From contig CM019067.1 in the NCBI GenBank assembly GCA_009667805.1, forward strand, positions 71,256,997-71,320,996: 64,000 nucleotides of DNA. The letters are read 5' to 3'. Of this stretch, positions 48,017 through 60,000 are shown one piece after another (within the stretch, counting starts at the first letter, position 1; each line of letters starts with the position of its first letter). A program made the translations under genes and the position numbers. This DNA comes from Leptobrachium leishanense (lineage: Eukaryota > Chordata > Amphibia > Anura > Megophryidae). Under the pieces are notes generated by a model. It saw nothing but the letters and a program-made list of their open reading frames with translations. It was not told the DNA's origin and did not search any database.

Positions 48017-48734
48017 CCACACGGGAAGCTTTGCTAGGGAGGCAGAGTACAGATACAAGAAATTCATGAACTGACTTACTGCCTAACATATCCCACCCTT
48101 TGACAAGTGCCATTGTAACGATGTGATCAATGTACTAATGTTATTCACTTCACCTGTCCGTGGTTTTAATGTTTTGTCTGACCAGAGTATGTATAATTAT
48201 ATATGTATATATACACACACACACTCACGCTGTTTCACCTGCACTTGTTTAGTTTTATCAGGTCATCGCACATAATAAAACACAATACCCCACATCCCGG
48301 TGTGTGTAAATTCCTTCTATCTTTTGACGATTGTAAGAGGTATGTGTTTATCTTCAACGCCTGTCCCAAAGACTAACCAAAGGCCGGTCAGGGCACGAGT
48401 CTTAATGGGCAGCGTGAGAATCATCACACCCACTTAAACCTCCTGCTGCTCGGGGAGGCCTTTCATAGGAGCAATGAGAACACGGATTGGTTGTCACTCA
48501 TTCTATGACATCACACTGTGCAGGCCAGGGATGTTTCCCAGGATACGCACTGAGAGAAACTAAAGGAAGAAAGAAAACAAAGATAAATGTGAAAGTGCTA
48601 TTCACAACAATCATAGGATGAATTCAGGGTATGAGTAATAAAACCCATTTAGAACTGAAGACATGTATTGGTGATTGAGTCATTGTTATCAGATGCTCCT
48701 GGGGATTGGTGGAAATGGCTGCCCGTGTCATGTA
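48017..48734. other. Junction and old repeat tail, no gene
   Basis: 48017-48090 contains 'agctttgctagggaggcaga', matching the BEL leader at 36510-36530. 48110-48190 has 'gttattcacttcacctgtcc' followed by 'gtggttttaatgttttgtc', a block I associate with the 3' end of vertebrate LINE/SINE repeats (low certainty). The remainder shows nothing. Confidence 0.5.
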
Positions 48735-49023
48735 CAGTTGCAAGAAAAAGTATGTGAACCCTTTGGGATTACGTGGAGTTTTGCATGAATTGGTCATAAA
48801 ATGTGCTCTGATCTTCATCTAAGTCACAACAATTTGAAAAACACAGTCTGCTTAAAATAATACAACACAAACATTATATGTTTTCATGTGTTTATTGAAA
48901 ATAACAAGTAAACATTCACAGTGCAGGGTGGGAAAAGTATGTGAACCCCTAGCCTAATGACTTCTCCAAGAGCTAATTGGAGCCAGGAGTGAGCCAACCT
49001 TGAGTCCAATCAGTGTGATATTA

Positions 49024-49360
<337 letters not shown>

Positions 49361-49615
49361 TCAGCTAAAGACTTACAGAAATCTCTGGCACATGCTAACA
49401 TTTTTGTTGACACATCTACACTAAGGAAAACATTAAACAAGAATGGAGTACATGGGAGGACACCACGGAGGAAGCCATTGCTGTCCAAAAAGAATATTGC
49501 AGCACGTTTGAAGTTTGCAAAAGAGCACCTGGATGTTCCACAGCACTACTGGCAAAATATTCTGTGGACAGATGAAACCAAAATTGAGTTGTTTGGAAAA
49601 AACACACAACACTAT

Positions 49616-49806
49616 CAGGGTTATTCAGAGAGCGTGAAAAGCAGGAGAATGACTGGAGAATGACTGGAGAATGAAAAATTCTAGGTAAAAATAGCCAAAC
49701 CAGAAAAATTCTCCCTTACATCTCACTTTCCAAATCGGCTATTTTGACCTAGAATTTTTCATTCTCCAGTCATTCTCCTGCTTTTCACGCTCTCTGAATA
49801 ACCCTG
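49616..49806. mobile_element. Palindromic TA-targeting MITE in the Tc1 gene
   Basis: Ends CAGGGTTATTCAGAGAGCG and CGCTCTCTGAATAACCCTG, with a TA duplication shown by comparison with the empty site in copy B ('aacactatgtgt'). 191 bp; arms 'gaaaagcaggagaatgactg' and its complement. It has a tandem duplication of 'aatgactggaga' near the left arm. Confidence 0.93.
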
Positions 49807-50013
49807 TATGTGTGGAGAAAAAAGGCACAGCACACCAACATCAAAACCTCATCCCCACTGTAAAACTTTGTGGAGGAAGCATCATGGTTTGGGGCTGCTT
49901 TGCTGCCTCAGGGCCTGGACGGATTGTTGTCATTGATGGAAAAATTAATTCCAGAGTTTATCAAGACATTTTGCAGGAAAACGTAAGACCATCTGTCCGC
50001 CAACTGAAGCTCC

Positions 50014-51051
50014 TGTAACGGTGGGCTATAGCACTCACCTCAAAAAGCGTATTAGGATCCTTTAGGACAGATTTCTAAAGACCAAAAGACTAAGAACGTC
50101 TGTAATCTGATCTCCCAAGCCAGGGAGTAACTGTACAGACCTGAAAGGGCAACTAAGCTCAATTGGCTTCAAGGCCAAAAGACCGCTTAGTGCAAAACAC
50201 AAATACTCAAAAGAGAACAGATACAGAGACGTGATACTTGAACAAAAACATAAACGTGATACATAAACAGAATAGGCAAGATAGTCGTGGACAGACCTAA
50301 CAAAGCAACTAAGCTCAATTGGTTTCTGGACCAAAATACTGCTTAGAACATACAGTGTAGGAATATGTGTATAAGAGCCTGCAGGGGAGGCCTTCAGTCA
50401 GTGACTGGACTCTGTATTATGTAGTCATACAGAGTGGGAGCACAATTCAATAGCCTGCAATACAGGCCTACAAGCAGAGCTTGGATACTGTAACTCCACA
50501 AAGATTGCACAGATACAGACGGACAACCTGACAATAAATATTATACAAGAAGCAGGACAGGACTTCAACTGGACTCCAGAAGCACGCAGAACTGGATGCC
50601 TTGCGATTAGGACTCACAACCAGTTAAACGAACATCAGACATGAATCATAAGGCTGAACATAAACATGAACAAGACGGACATGAACCAAAAAAGCAAAAC
50701 ATACAATAGACCGAGAAGTACTAGGCAAAAGTACACAAGGGATAATCAAGAGAGTAGTCAGTAGGGATAGCCGGGTCAAAACGTGATCAGGGTCCTCGAA
50801 CAGAAACAGGTCAGCAACAGATCAATCAGAAAAATATCAGGAACAAGACTCCACCAGACTAGACACCACAACAGTCCAAGGAGCACCTGCTCTCAGCCTC
50901 TTTTAAAGGCTGGTGGCTCCTTGAACTTATGCTTGGCTCCGCCCCCTCAGATGCCGTTTTGCCAGCCCTTACTACTGGCAACAGGCTAGCCAGCGATGCC
51001 ACCTGGTGCCCTGACCCCCCAGGGAGTGCTGCGGGGGCCATGGATGTAACA
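50014..51051 (+). repeat. Solo LTR 3 in the Tc1 gene
   Basis: Starts TGTAACGGTGGGC, ends CATGGATGTAACA, with a perfect 5-bp duplication GCTCC (50009-50013 and 51052-51056). The empty site is visible in copy A ('gcggagcttcag' near 32595). 1038 bp. Inside, a block with 'aactaagctcaattgg' and 'ccaaaa.ac.gcttag' occurs twice, at about 50150 and 50300. No gene. Confidence 0.95.
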
Positions 51052-51447
51052 GCTCCGCAGAGGATGGGTGATGCAACAGGACAATGACCCAAAGCATACA
51101 AGTAATTCAACAAAAGGATGGCTTCAACAAAACAAAATACGCCTTCTGGAGTGGCCCAGTCAGAGTCCTGACCTCAACCCGATTGAAATGCTGTGGCATG
51201 ACCTTAAGAGAGCGATTCACACCAGACATCCCAAGAATATTGCTACACTGAAACAGTTTTGTGAAGAGGAGTGGTCCAAAATTACTCCAGATCATTGTGC
51301 AGGTCTGATCTGCAACTACAGGAAACGTTTGGTTATTGCTGCCAAAGGAGGGTCAACCAGTTATTAAGTCCAAAGGTTCACATACTTTATCCACCCTGCA
51401 CTGTGAATGTTTACATGTTCTGTTCAATAAAAACATGAAAACATATA

Positions 51448-52335
51448 CAGGGTTATTCAAAGAGCTCCGAATTGCTTGAGAAAGGTAACCGAACGCTGAA
51501 AATCAGCGTTCGGTTACCTTTCCTGGCCATTTGGCTATCCATTAGAGCAGGCAATTCGCCAAATCCTAGCGAATTGCCTGAACATACGGTGCCTGTTCGG
51601 TGCCTGTTCGAGGGCAGTGAAAACCCCATGAAAAGCACTGCTTCGGCTATTCAGAGAACACAAACCAGCAGTGAAAGGTTCCCGAAATGCCCTGCCATTC
51701 GGTGGTTTAATTCGGCAAATTTATTCAGGAGAATCCCATAGGCTTCAATGTTAAAAATAATCCCGTTTTAATTCAATATCTAATAAACCATTCATTATAA
51801 AATTCTGCAGTAAAGAGTCTCTTTATTTATAGATTTTTTTAGGATATTTTAAGCATTTTTCTGAATTTTGTTTTTTAAAAGTCCGATTTTTTTTTTAAAG
51901 TTTTCTTCTTTTTTCTGTAACAGCCCTCTATTATCATTCCCTGGACCTCATATGTAAATTTCAGACATTTTCGCTCAGTAGTTTCTTTGCAAACAGCGTT
52001 TCACTTTCACACATTCATACAAACTGTTTTGCTAATTTATTCACTGCCTCTTCTGCTGTGTCGAAGGCTGCGATCGGCTCCTGTTCGGGTTTTTCTGTGG
52101 TTTTCAGCAGGTTAATCCAGATGTTTTTGAGGGTTTTCGGCGTGCATTCGCTGGGTTTTGCGGTTAGTTTTCGTCAGGTTTGCGGCCGCTTTTCCCTGCA
52201 ATTCGGGGGCCCTCTGGTGTTTGCTGAATACACCGCAGGGTCGCCAAAATGGGATCGGCAAAACAAACCGAATTGAAGAGAACGAAAAGTCACTGAACGT
52301 GCAGGGACTTTTTGATTCTCTTTTGAAGAACCCTG
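51448..52335. mobile_element. TA-targeting element with subterminal hairpins, copy 4
   Basis: Ends CAGGGTTATTCAAAGAGCTC and TCTCTTTTGAAGAACCCTG. The Tc1 flank gives the empty site 'acatataatgtttg', so the duplication is TA. Left hairpin at about 51480-51520, shared interior block at about 51746-51850. This copy fixes the TA target for the whole family. Confidence 0.92.
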
Positions 52336-52863
52336 ATAATGTTTGTGTTGTATTATTTTAAGCAGACTGTGTTTTTCAAATTGTTGTGATTTAGATGAAG
52401 ATCAGAGCACATTTTATGACCAATTCATGCAAAACTCCACGTAATCCCAAAGGGTTCATATACGTTGTCTTGCAACTGTACATAGTACTAGGGATGTGCA
52501 ATTCGTTTCGTACAGATTCGTTTTTCCTACGAAATTTACCATTTTCGTGCTTCCGAGGGCATTCCGAATCCGAAATTATTCAAAAAGTAAAGAGACTTTT
52601 TACTGCAGAATATTATAAGCAACGGTTTATTACACATTGAATTAAAACTGGAATATTTTTAACATTGAAGCCTATGGGATACAACAATTCCCACACTATC
52701 GGATTTGATATCAACTATCGAATTTGAAATCAAATTTAGAATTGATATCAACTATCAAATTGATTTTAATTTACAATACAAGTAATAGTCAAAGGACTTT
52801 ATAAAACAAATTAATTTAATTTCACTGTTTAATTTGACTCAAGTACAAAATCCGTGACACAGC

Positions 52864-54481
52864 TTAACCCCTTAGTGACCGGGCGGTTTTACACAAATCC
52901 GTCTTTTAGTGACCGCTGCTGTTTTTACGTTTCTGCGCTGTTAGTGTTTAGGTCAAATTTTCCTCTTACTCGTTTATTCAACCCACACATATTATACACC
53001 CTTTTTCCCGCCATTAAATGGACTTTCTAGAAATACCATTATTTCCATCATATCGAATAATTTACTATAAAAAAATATGAAATATGAGGAAAAAATGTTA
53101 AAAACACACTTTCTCGTAATTTAATCCCCAAAATCTACAACCACCCAAAAAGACCCCGGCTAAATAGGTTCAAAATTTTGTCCCGAGACTAGAAATACCC
53201 AATTTTTAGGCTAGGGTCAAACGAAAGTATTTTTACACGCGAAGGTAAAAAAGTGCGTCCGAACGCATTGATGTATTTTTTCACGGAATATGCGAAAACG
53301 GTCATACGATGCGCATTTTCGTGCGTGATGTTTTACGAATCCAAACCAGGAAACTTTTTGCATCTGGACGTTATGTTGGCCGGACATGAGCAGGGTCTGA
53401 CGTCTCCAAATCACACACACACACCGCTAGCGGGCGCAGCACACTCTGTACGTCCGTACTAGCGGTTCTGCGTTCTCGAAAAAATGCGTTCATTTTCCAC
53501 TTGCGTTGCGCGGCCGGACTTTCGTGCGACCGTACTTCGTATATTGGCTGTAATTGCCCGTCATTTGCTGCTAGTGCGGTCGTGATTAAGTGTGCCTAAA
53601 CGCACGTTAAAAATGCGCTGGTCTGACCCCAGCCTTACATGCGTTTGCTTTTTAACCCCTTCACTGCTGAGACAGTTCACCTATGTGCGCTGCGCTCATT
53701 CTGACCATTTTGTACTAATTATTTTTAGATGACAGCCTAGGTCCTATTTAATTAAACCCCCCTAGACAGAAAAAACTTTTTAAAAAAAAAATTTTTTGTT
53801 TTTTATTTAATTTTTTTATTATTTTTTAATTTTTTAAACCAAACCTGGTCATGTTTGGTATCATTGGAAAGGCCATAATCAGGCCTTTCAAATGATGTCA
53901 AATATGACCATCTAGCTGCCATGGATTGGGAGATATGGGGATCCTTAGGATCCCCTTATCTCTACATGGCAGCTAGATGGTTAACTGGCCCACTGACATC
54001 CTCACACATATGTTGAGGTTGTCAGTGGGTGGGGGGGGGGACCTGGAGGCTTGGCTGACATCCAAGATGTCAGCCCCCCTCCAGGTTCGAATCCCGTTTT
54101 GGTGCCAATCCGGTTAATGCTATACACTGCTGAAAAGGGGAGACTCTCCCCTTTTCAGCGGTGTAAAAAGCATCTCCCTAGCTGCAATGGTTGGGGAGAT
54201 AGAGGGCTCCGAAGGAGCCCCCCCTCCCCTCCATTGCTTTGCATGGGGACGCCTGCTGATGACGTCACCACGCAGCGTGGCGACGTCATCAGCCTCGCCT
54301 GCCCATGTAAATCACATGGGCAGGCTTCCTCCCTGCCAGATCGCCGAGGGATCCAGTGAGGGAGGTGAGTATCGGGCGGGAGGGGGACTAGGCGCCGCTA
54401 ACGTACCCTGTACGTCCGCGGATCTAAGGGAGACCCGAGGACAGGACGTACAGGGTATGTCAGCGGCCCTTAAGGGGTTAA
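52864..54481. mobile_element. TTAA-flanked piggyBac-like element with Harbinger MITE inside
   Basis: Starts TTAACCCCTTAGTGACCGG and ends GGCCCTTAAGGGGTTAA. Same family and orientation as 3236-4373. 1618 bp, of which 426 bp plus a 3-bp duplication is the MITE at 53209. The right part is a hairpin series, e.g. 54131-54163 (gaaaaggggagac core) and 54258-54292 (gatgacgtc / gacgtcatc). Confidence 0.9.
53209..53634. mobile_element. Harbinger-like MITE, GGCTAGGGTC family, copy 2 (426 bp)
   Basis: Ends GGCTAGGGTCAAACGAAAG and CTGGTCTGACCCCAGCC, flanked by TTA at 53206-53208 and 53635-53637. The empty site is visible in the sister element near 3557 ('cccaatttttacatg'). Confidence 0.93.
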
Positions 54482-54487
54482 TATTTA

Positions 54488-54843
54488 ATAGGGATGTGCG
54501 TTTCGATTTGGACGATTTGTTTTTTTCACGAATCAGGGCGATTCGGTGCTTCGGATTCGTCCGATGTTCTGAATCAGATCGGCACCGAAATACACAACAT
54601 CCGAAATTTTTTCCGATCCGAAACAAAATAATTTCGTTATTTCGTATGAACGTGAAATTTGTAAATTCGCAAGTCATTTTCGTTCATGATTTCAGGTGGA
54701 CATCGTATTTTTCGGTTCCATTGCTGATTCCGTAACTTCGAATCATTTCGATCGAATTCGATAGCTACTTGATATCCATTCGATAGTTTATTTCAAATTC
54801 GATAGTTGATCCATTTGATAGTTCATTTCAAGTTCCATAGTTG
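54488..54843. mobile_element. Partial TAGGGATGTGC-type hAT sequence
   Basis: Starts TAGGGATGTGCGTTTCG right after the TTAA element, with 'ccgaa'/'ttcga'-rich interior as in 7978 and 34762, but no matching right end. Probably a truncated copy or an internal repeat of the host fold-back element. Confidence 0.5.
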
Positions 54844-54988
54844 CAGCATATGATTCCGCAAACTGCCGGGCAGCACCTCTACAGTATAATAATGCAGCAT
54901 ATGATTCCACACACTGCCGGGCTGCACTTTTATAGTATAATTAATGTAGCATATGAATCCTCACACGGCCAGGCAGCACCTCTACAGT
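54844..54988 (+). repeat. ~58-bp tandem repeat, three units
   Basis: Units share 'gcagcatatgattcc.ca', 'actgccgggc.gcac' and 'tctacagtataat'. Followed by a fragment starting TAGTGATGGGCGGAACACC, which looks like the tip of another hAT-like repeat. Confidence 0.8.
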
Positions 54989-55342
54989 AGTGATGGGCGG
55001 AACACCCCCGTGTTCGGCTCGCATTCGAACTGGAACTTTTGGAAAAGTTTGAATTCGAACGAGAACACGATTCGAACTCAATGCAAGTCTATGGGGCTCA
55101 AAAGTTCAAATTTTAAAGTTCCCTCCAAGAGGGCATGTATGCAAGATATTGGCCAAAAAAGGTGTATGGGGGTCCGGCTACTGCCCTGGGGGACAGGAAA
55201 CAATGAAAATAAAGTAAAAAAAAAAATGTTTATTTTAAAAAATAAAGAAACGTGCACCGATTTGGATATCGACTAACTATCGAATTTGAAATGAACGATC
55301 AAATGGATATCCAAAAAATTTTTTATCCCATAGGCTTCAATG

Positions 55343-56579
55343 TTAACCCTTTCGCTGCTGAGGCTTTTCCCGCCCCTGTGCTGAGGTCATTTTTTACCTG
55401 TTTTGCGCATCATGTTTAAACGTGTTTTGAAGGCTTATTTTAGTATATGACATCGACATATTATATATCGTTCTTTCCGTCAGACTCGGTAGATTCATAA
55501 TATGTCATTATTATATGTATACGTTATGTCATGTTTGTATATTATAACAAAAAATGCAATAAAATATGTATTTTCAATAATTTACAGCGTGTAAAGTGTT
55601 TTTTTCCACATTTTAACATGCGAGCAATTGCGGTTATATTTTGTATGGGGTGCGCTTGTTAAAAAAATTAGAGATGGGGTCTCGTTACATTTTTTTTTGG
55701 GGAAATGACACCATTTTTAACAAACGCACCGCATACAAAAATCGTTAATGCAGCATCATTGTTCACATTATAATTGAAATGGGAACAATATTGCTGCATT
55801 AACAAAACAAAAAAAAAAAGTGTTTATTTTTTTTTTTTTTTTTATTTTTTAATTTTTTTTTTTTTTTATTTTTTTTTTATTTTTTTTTTACAATTTTTTT
55901 ACTTTCATGTTTGGTATCGTTGGAACGGCCATGCTCTGGCCGATCCAACGATATCAAAATTTAACCCCTAACTGCCACGGATCGGGAGATAGGGAGTTCA
56001 TTGGAACTCCCTATCTCCACACTTCGTGGCAGTTAGGGGTTAATGCTAGGACTGGCGTCATCGTGCTGCGCACGATGACGCCAGTCCTCTGGGGGAGTTC
56101 CCGGAAGCTTGGCCGACATCCAAGATGTCGGCCAGCTCCCGGGAAGGATCGCAAATCGGCGCTTTTCAGCGCCAATTTGCGATCCAGCTCCCCAGGGGTT
56201 AATGCCAGGCATCATTTGGAAGGGCAGGCTGTGCCCTTCCAAATGATGCCTGGGTTAAGCCCCTGTGAGCCGCCGATCGGGAGGGAGAGAGGTCCGAAGG
56301 ACCTCCCCCCCCTCCCTTTCAGGCGCCTCCTCCGCACATGCGGGGGGGGCGCCTGAATTATGTGTCATCGCGGGGGCGCGATGACACATAATAATGGCGG
56401 CCACTGCTCCGGATGCCGGGCTGACATCCAGGATGTCAGCCCGCACCGGAGGGGCCAGCGATCGGCCGGAACCCGGCCGAACGCTGACCCCAATGCGAGG
56501 ACGCGCTCAGCGCGTCCTCCGCATACCAGCGGGAATGCTGAGGACGCGCTGAGCGCGTCCTTAGCATTCAAGTGGTTAA
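55343..56579. mobile_element. TTAA-flanked element, second family, hairpin series
   Basis: Starts TTAACCCTTTCGCTGCTGAGG, ends CATTCAAGTGGTTAA. Sister copy at 61646-62853. The left part is AT-rich with T runs (55806-55890). The right 650 bp is almost entirely hairpins: about 55963-56042, 56049-56087, 56099-56144, 56147-56184, 56205-56253, 56318-56356, 56358-56391, 56408-56450 and 56499-56521. No transposase. Confidence 0.9.
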
Positions 56580-56905
56580 AAATGGTGTGGGAAATGTTTT
56601 ACCCCATTGGCTTCAATGTTAAAAATATTCCCGTTTTAATTAAATATCTAATAAACCGTTGCTTACAATATTCTGCAGTAAAGAATCTATTTTTAGATTT
56701 TTCAGGATCTTTTGAGCATTTAAAAAAAAAAAAAAAAGAAATTTCGAATCGATCCGAAATTTCAAATCGAAACAAAACGAAAACAGTCTGAAACGACCCA
56801 AAACGAAAAAAAACACATGGAAAGAAAAACAAAACGAAAACTAAACTTTTAGCAGTGCACATCTCTACATAGTACTGGTTACTGGGGATAAATCTTCCTA
56901 TATTG

Positions 56906-57086
56906 CAGTGTTTCCAAACCTGTCCTCAGGACCCACAACCAGGCCAGATTTTGCAGATCACCTTGGGGAAATGCAGACTGAACCCTGCAATCCCTGAGTA
57001 GCAAATCGTATCACCTGTGCTGTGCTTCAGATATCTGGCAAACCTGGTCTGTTATCAGGTCCCGAGGACAGGTTTGGGAAACACCA
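56906..57086. mobile_element. Short hAT MITE with 8-bp duplication
   Basis: Starts CAGTGTTTCCAAACCTG, ends CAGGTTTGGGAAACACCA, flanked by CTATATTG at 56898-56905 and 57087-57094. Same family as 5615-5795. Confidence 0.9.
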
Positions 57087-57094
57087 CTATATTG

Positions 57095-58281
57095 TGACTA
57101 TTGGGCATATAGGTTTTCTTTGATGACTAACTAATCCAGTTGTTTATGCTCTCATGATTGCCTACCCCCCAATAAAAGTGTATATAATATATTATACACA
57201 CAACAGTGGAAAAGGCTGCACTCAATCTAAAGAAGCAAATATGGGTGAGCGCTTCAAACAAGACAAATAGAACCTACAGGATCGTTTCGATTTATTCTTA
57301 AAGATAGTAAAATCACCTATTTTTTACTCATGACATTTAACACATATTTGATGCTTTATTATAGAACCCAGACAAATTTTATGGGTTTTTTTTAACACAC
57401 TAAGCGGATTCACAATGTATCATACAATGTGTTTAAGTTATGCCACTTCAGAATGTTATATTATAATAAGTCATAAAGTTGGACGTTTCTATTCAGATTT
57501 CAATCAGTTTCACCTCCTAATTTTATTTTTCTACATTATCCAAACCTTTGTGATTATATATTTAACAGGTTACCTTTTCTTAACGAAAACTTTAAATGGT
57601 GAACCTTTCACTGTATGTTTCTAAGGAAAAATAAATTTTTAACCAGAATGTTAAAAAAGACAATCATTTTTCTTACGTTTTATTTTTTCTATTATTTTTT
57701 TGATTGTGCATTGTACATGGTCATGTTTGGTATCTATGGAAAGACCAGACGCTGGCCTTTCCAATGTCGCTCAAGTGACAGCACAGGGTGTATGAAATCG
57801 ATACAGTGGTTCAAATGTCCAAAAGCACCCTGTATCTTTTACAAAGTGATTGCCGCTCAAGAGGGGCAAATGCTCCCTGTGCCCCCTCTCTGGATATGCC
57901 AGTGGGTCTGTTGGACACTTTCCTAGTGGAATTTAAAGAGTTTTAGCACATTGCTTTTATGCTCCAGAACATAATGTGATTTGCTTTTGTCCTGCTCAGC
58001 TGCAGCTCGGGATAACTCGATATCGGGCACCTAATGGTGCCACTGAAGACCTGAGTTATCTCGAAGTTGGGAGTGAAGGTGTTAAAAAAAAAGTATATAG
58101 TATATAAAAAGTTATAAAGTATATAAAAAGTTATAAAGTATATAGTTAGTATGGGAGCAGTAAGTGAGAAAAATGGAAATGACCAAACAAGCAAACTGAG
58201 TTTGCATCAATAAAGGGTTAAGACACATTTACCCAGTAAAGGAATCAAAGATGTGGGTGACATTGGGAATGAGCGCACTCT
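57095..58281. other. Old dispersed repeat, no gene
   Basis: Shares blocks with 34560-34740, 35330-35700 and 23330-23580 (see those entries), in a different order. 58080-58145 has a short 'aaaagttataaagtatat' repeat. No protein was recognised. Confidence 0.45.
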
Positions 58282-58289
58282 CTTTCCAC

Positions 58290-58943
58290 TAGGGCTGAAA
58301 CAACTAATCGATAATAAGAATAGTTGACTACTATTCTCATTATCGATTAATCGGCTGTCGATTGATCAAATTGTGTTCAGCACACACTGTTTAGAGTCAG
58401 ACTGAGCTAAATGTTAGGACCTCAGATTCTGCTACATCCTGTGTCACCACCTCCACCTACCTGTCATCCCCTCTTTGGTCTGGAGATGTCATTCTCTCCC
58501 TTTCGGTCCCTTCCCACAAACTCCCTCCCACACACAGGTCCGGTCTTTTGCCCAGACCCACTCCTTCTCACACTCGGGTCAAGTCCCTTGCCGAAACTCA
58601 TTCTCTTCCACCTCTGGACCCTCCTCCCACTCAGTTTGTTCATGAAATTATTGTAAAGGTACCCTCTGATAAGCTAAAGTGGTCAGGCTATGTGGAGTGC
58701 TCCCCCTTTCTCATCCTGATTTCGTGCTGACATCATCATGTCTGAGCGATTGTAGCAGTGGCCCAGACATGGGCATCAGCTGCATACACAGTATCAATCC
58801 ATCACTGTGACAGGTGCTTGTGTACCTTGTGTGTGAAAAGTATTCAACTTGCATGTGTTTTTCTTTTATCCGATGAATCGATTAATCAAAAAATAAATCG
58901 GCCAACTAATTGATTAGGAAAATATTTGTTAGTTGCAGCCGTA
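58290..58943. mobile_element. hAT-type non-autonomous element (654 bp)
   Basis: Starts TAGGGCTGAAACAACTAATC, ends TTGTTAGTTGCAGCCGTA, with a perfect 8-bp duplication CTTTCCAC (58282-58289 and 58944-58951). The subterminal sequence is full of 'atcgatta' words on both sides. No gene. Confidence 0.92.
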
Positions 58944-59254
58944 CTTTCCACACCATCGCTCTCCAACCTGGAGAACTTAGTGCAGTGGGCAATTTTATGG
59001 AAAGGTGTCTTAGGTTCAATCAAATGGTCAGAATTATCGGTATATAGCTGCTGACTTTTATTACCTCCGACTAATTTATGTATAGAAAAGTACCTCATTC
59101 TAACTGCACAAGTAATACGTCACTAAGGGGTTAACTGAGGGAAATTGCATTGATATTATGCAGTGTAGGCAAAAAATACCCAAGATTCTAACATTATTAT
59201 ATTGGAGAAAAAAAATGAGATTCGGCTGCTTTTCAATTTGTTTGCGATTTTTTA

Positions 59255-59641
59255 TTAAAGTGACATTAAACCCTCAGATTTTTTAACATAAAACAATACT
59301 GTAATGTGTGACTTACTGTAATCCATGGTAGTTTTCCTTCTCTTTGCTGCTCTTCCTTTTAAATCCTTATCTCTTCTCATGCTAGGGGAGAACTTCCTGT
59401 TTCAGCAGACTGCCTTGTCTCGGAATGGATACATAGTGTCTGTGTATAGGTTTGCAACCTGAGCCAGTATTACAGGAAGTGGCAGCCAGCTGCAAAAGGA
59501 AGTTCTCCCCCAGTATGAGAAGAGATACGGATTTAAAAGGAAGAACAGCAAAAGAGAAGGAAAACAACCATGGATTACAGTAAGGCACACATTACAGTAT
59601 TGGTTTAGGTTAAAAAATCTGAGGGCTTAATGTCACTTTAA
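59255..59641. mobile_element. Palindromic TTAA element, Kolobok/T2-like
   Basis: TTAA on both sides, ends AAGTGACATTAAACCCTCAG and CTGAGGGCTTAATGTCACTT. The arms extend through 'tgtaatgtgtg.cttactgtaatccatgg' and its complement to about 120 bp each side. It lies about 115 bp downstream of the host exon, in the intron. Confidence 0.88.
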
Positions 59642-59757
59642 TAAAACCTCAAGCTTTAACGAACAATTACTGATACAAGTAAAAATTACACAAGGAAAAT
59701 AAATTGTGTTTAAAACCAAGTAAATTCAGGATATTTAAAAAAAAAATATTTCCTCAC

Positions 59758-60000
59758 CTTCTGTTTTTCTTCTTGATAAATGGAATCAGCCTTCTCTACG
59801 TTTAACTGAAGACTGGATACTTTGTCTCTGTACGTTTGTATTTTTTGCAGGTCCTCCTGATGTGCCTTAGTAACGCAGGCTAATTCTTTTTGCATCAGTG
59901 ATGATTTCTGGTTCCATCTCTCCAGGTCTTTGGTATGAGCTTGTTTGGCGAGATCTAAATCATTCTGCAATTTCTCTATTACAGATATGTAATTCTGAAT
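59758..60000 (-). CDS. Host exon, coiled-coil protein (81 codons)
   Basis: On the minus strand the acceptor is ...CATCTTTTAG before ATTCAGAAT at 60000; the donor is CAGAAG|GTGAGGA with GT at 59757-59756, a strong consensus. 243 bp, phase 0 at both ends, open throughout. The peptide starts IQNYISVIEKLQNDLDLAKQ and ends SIYQEEKQK: Lys/Glu/Gln-rich with hydrophobic residues at heptad-like spacing, so a coiled coil. In transcript order it precedes 27757-27987; joining the two keeps the frame. Protein identity unknown to me. Further exons lie outside the window or were not recognised. Confidence 0.82.

Larger units (their letters stand above)
52489..56867. mobile_element. 4.4-kb fold-back hAT-type element
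   Basis: Starts TAGGGATGTGCAATTCG, ends AGTGCACATCTCTA, with a perfect 8-bp duplication CATAGTAC (52481-52488 and 56868-56875). The ends carry long inverted arms: 'aagagactttttactgcaga' to 'ttgaagcctatggga' at 52580-52680 faces its complement at 56600-56710. The space between is filled by TTAA elements (52864-54481, 55343-56579), a partial TAGGGATGTGC element (from 54488), a tandem repeat and other fragments. No transposase. Confidence 0.88.
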
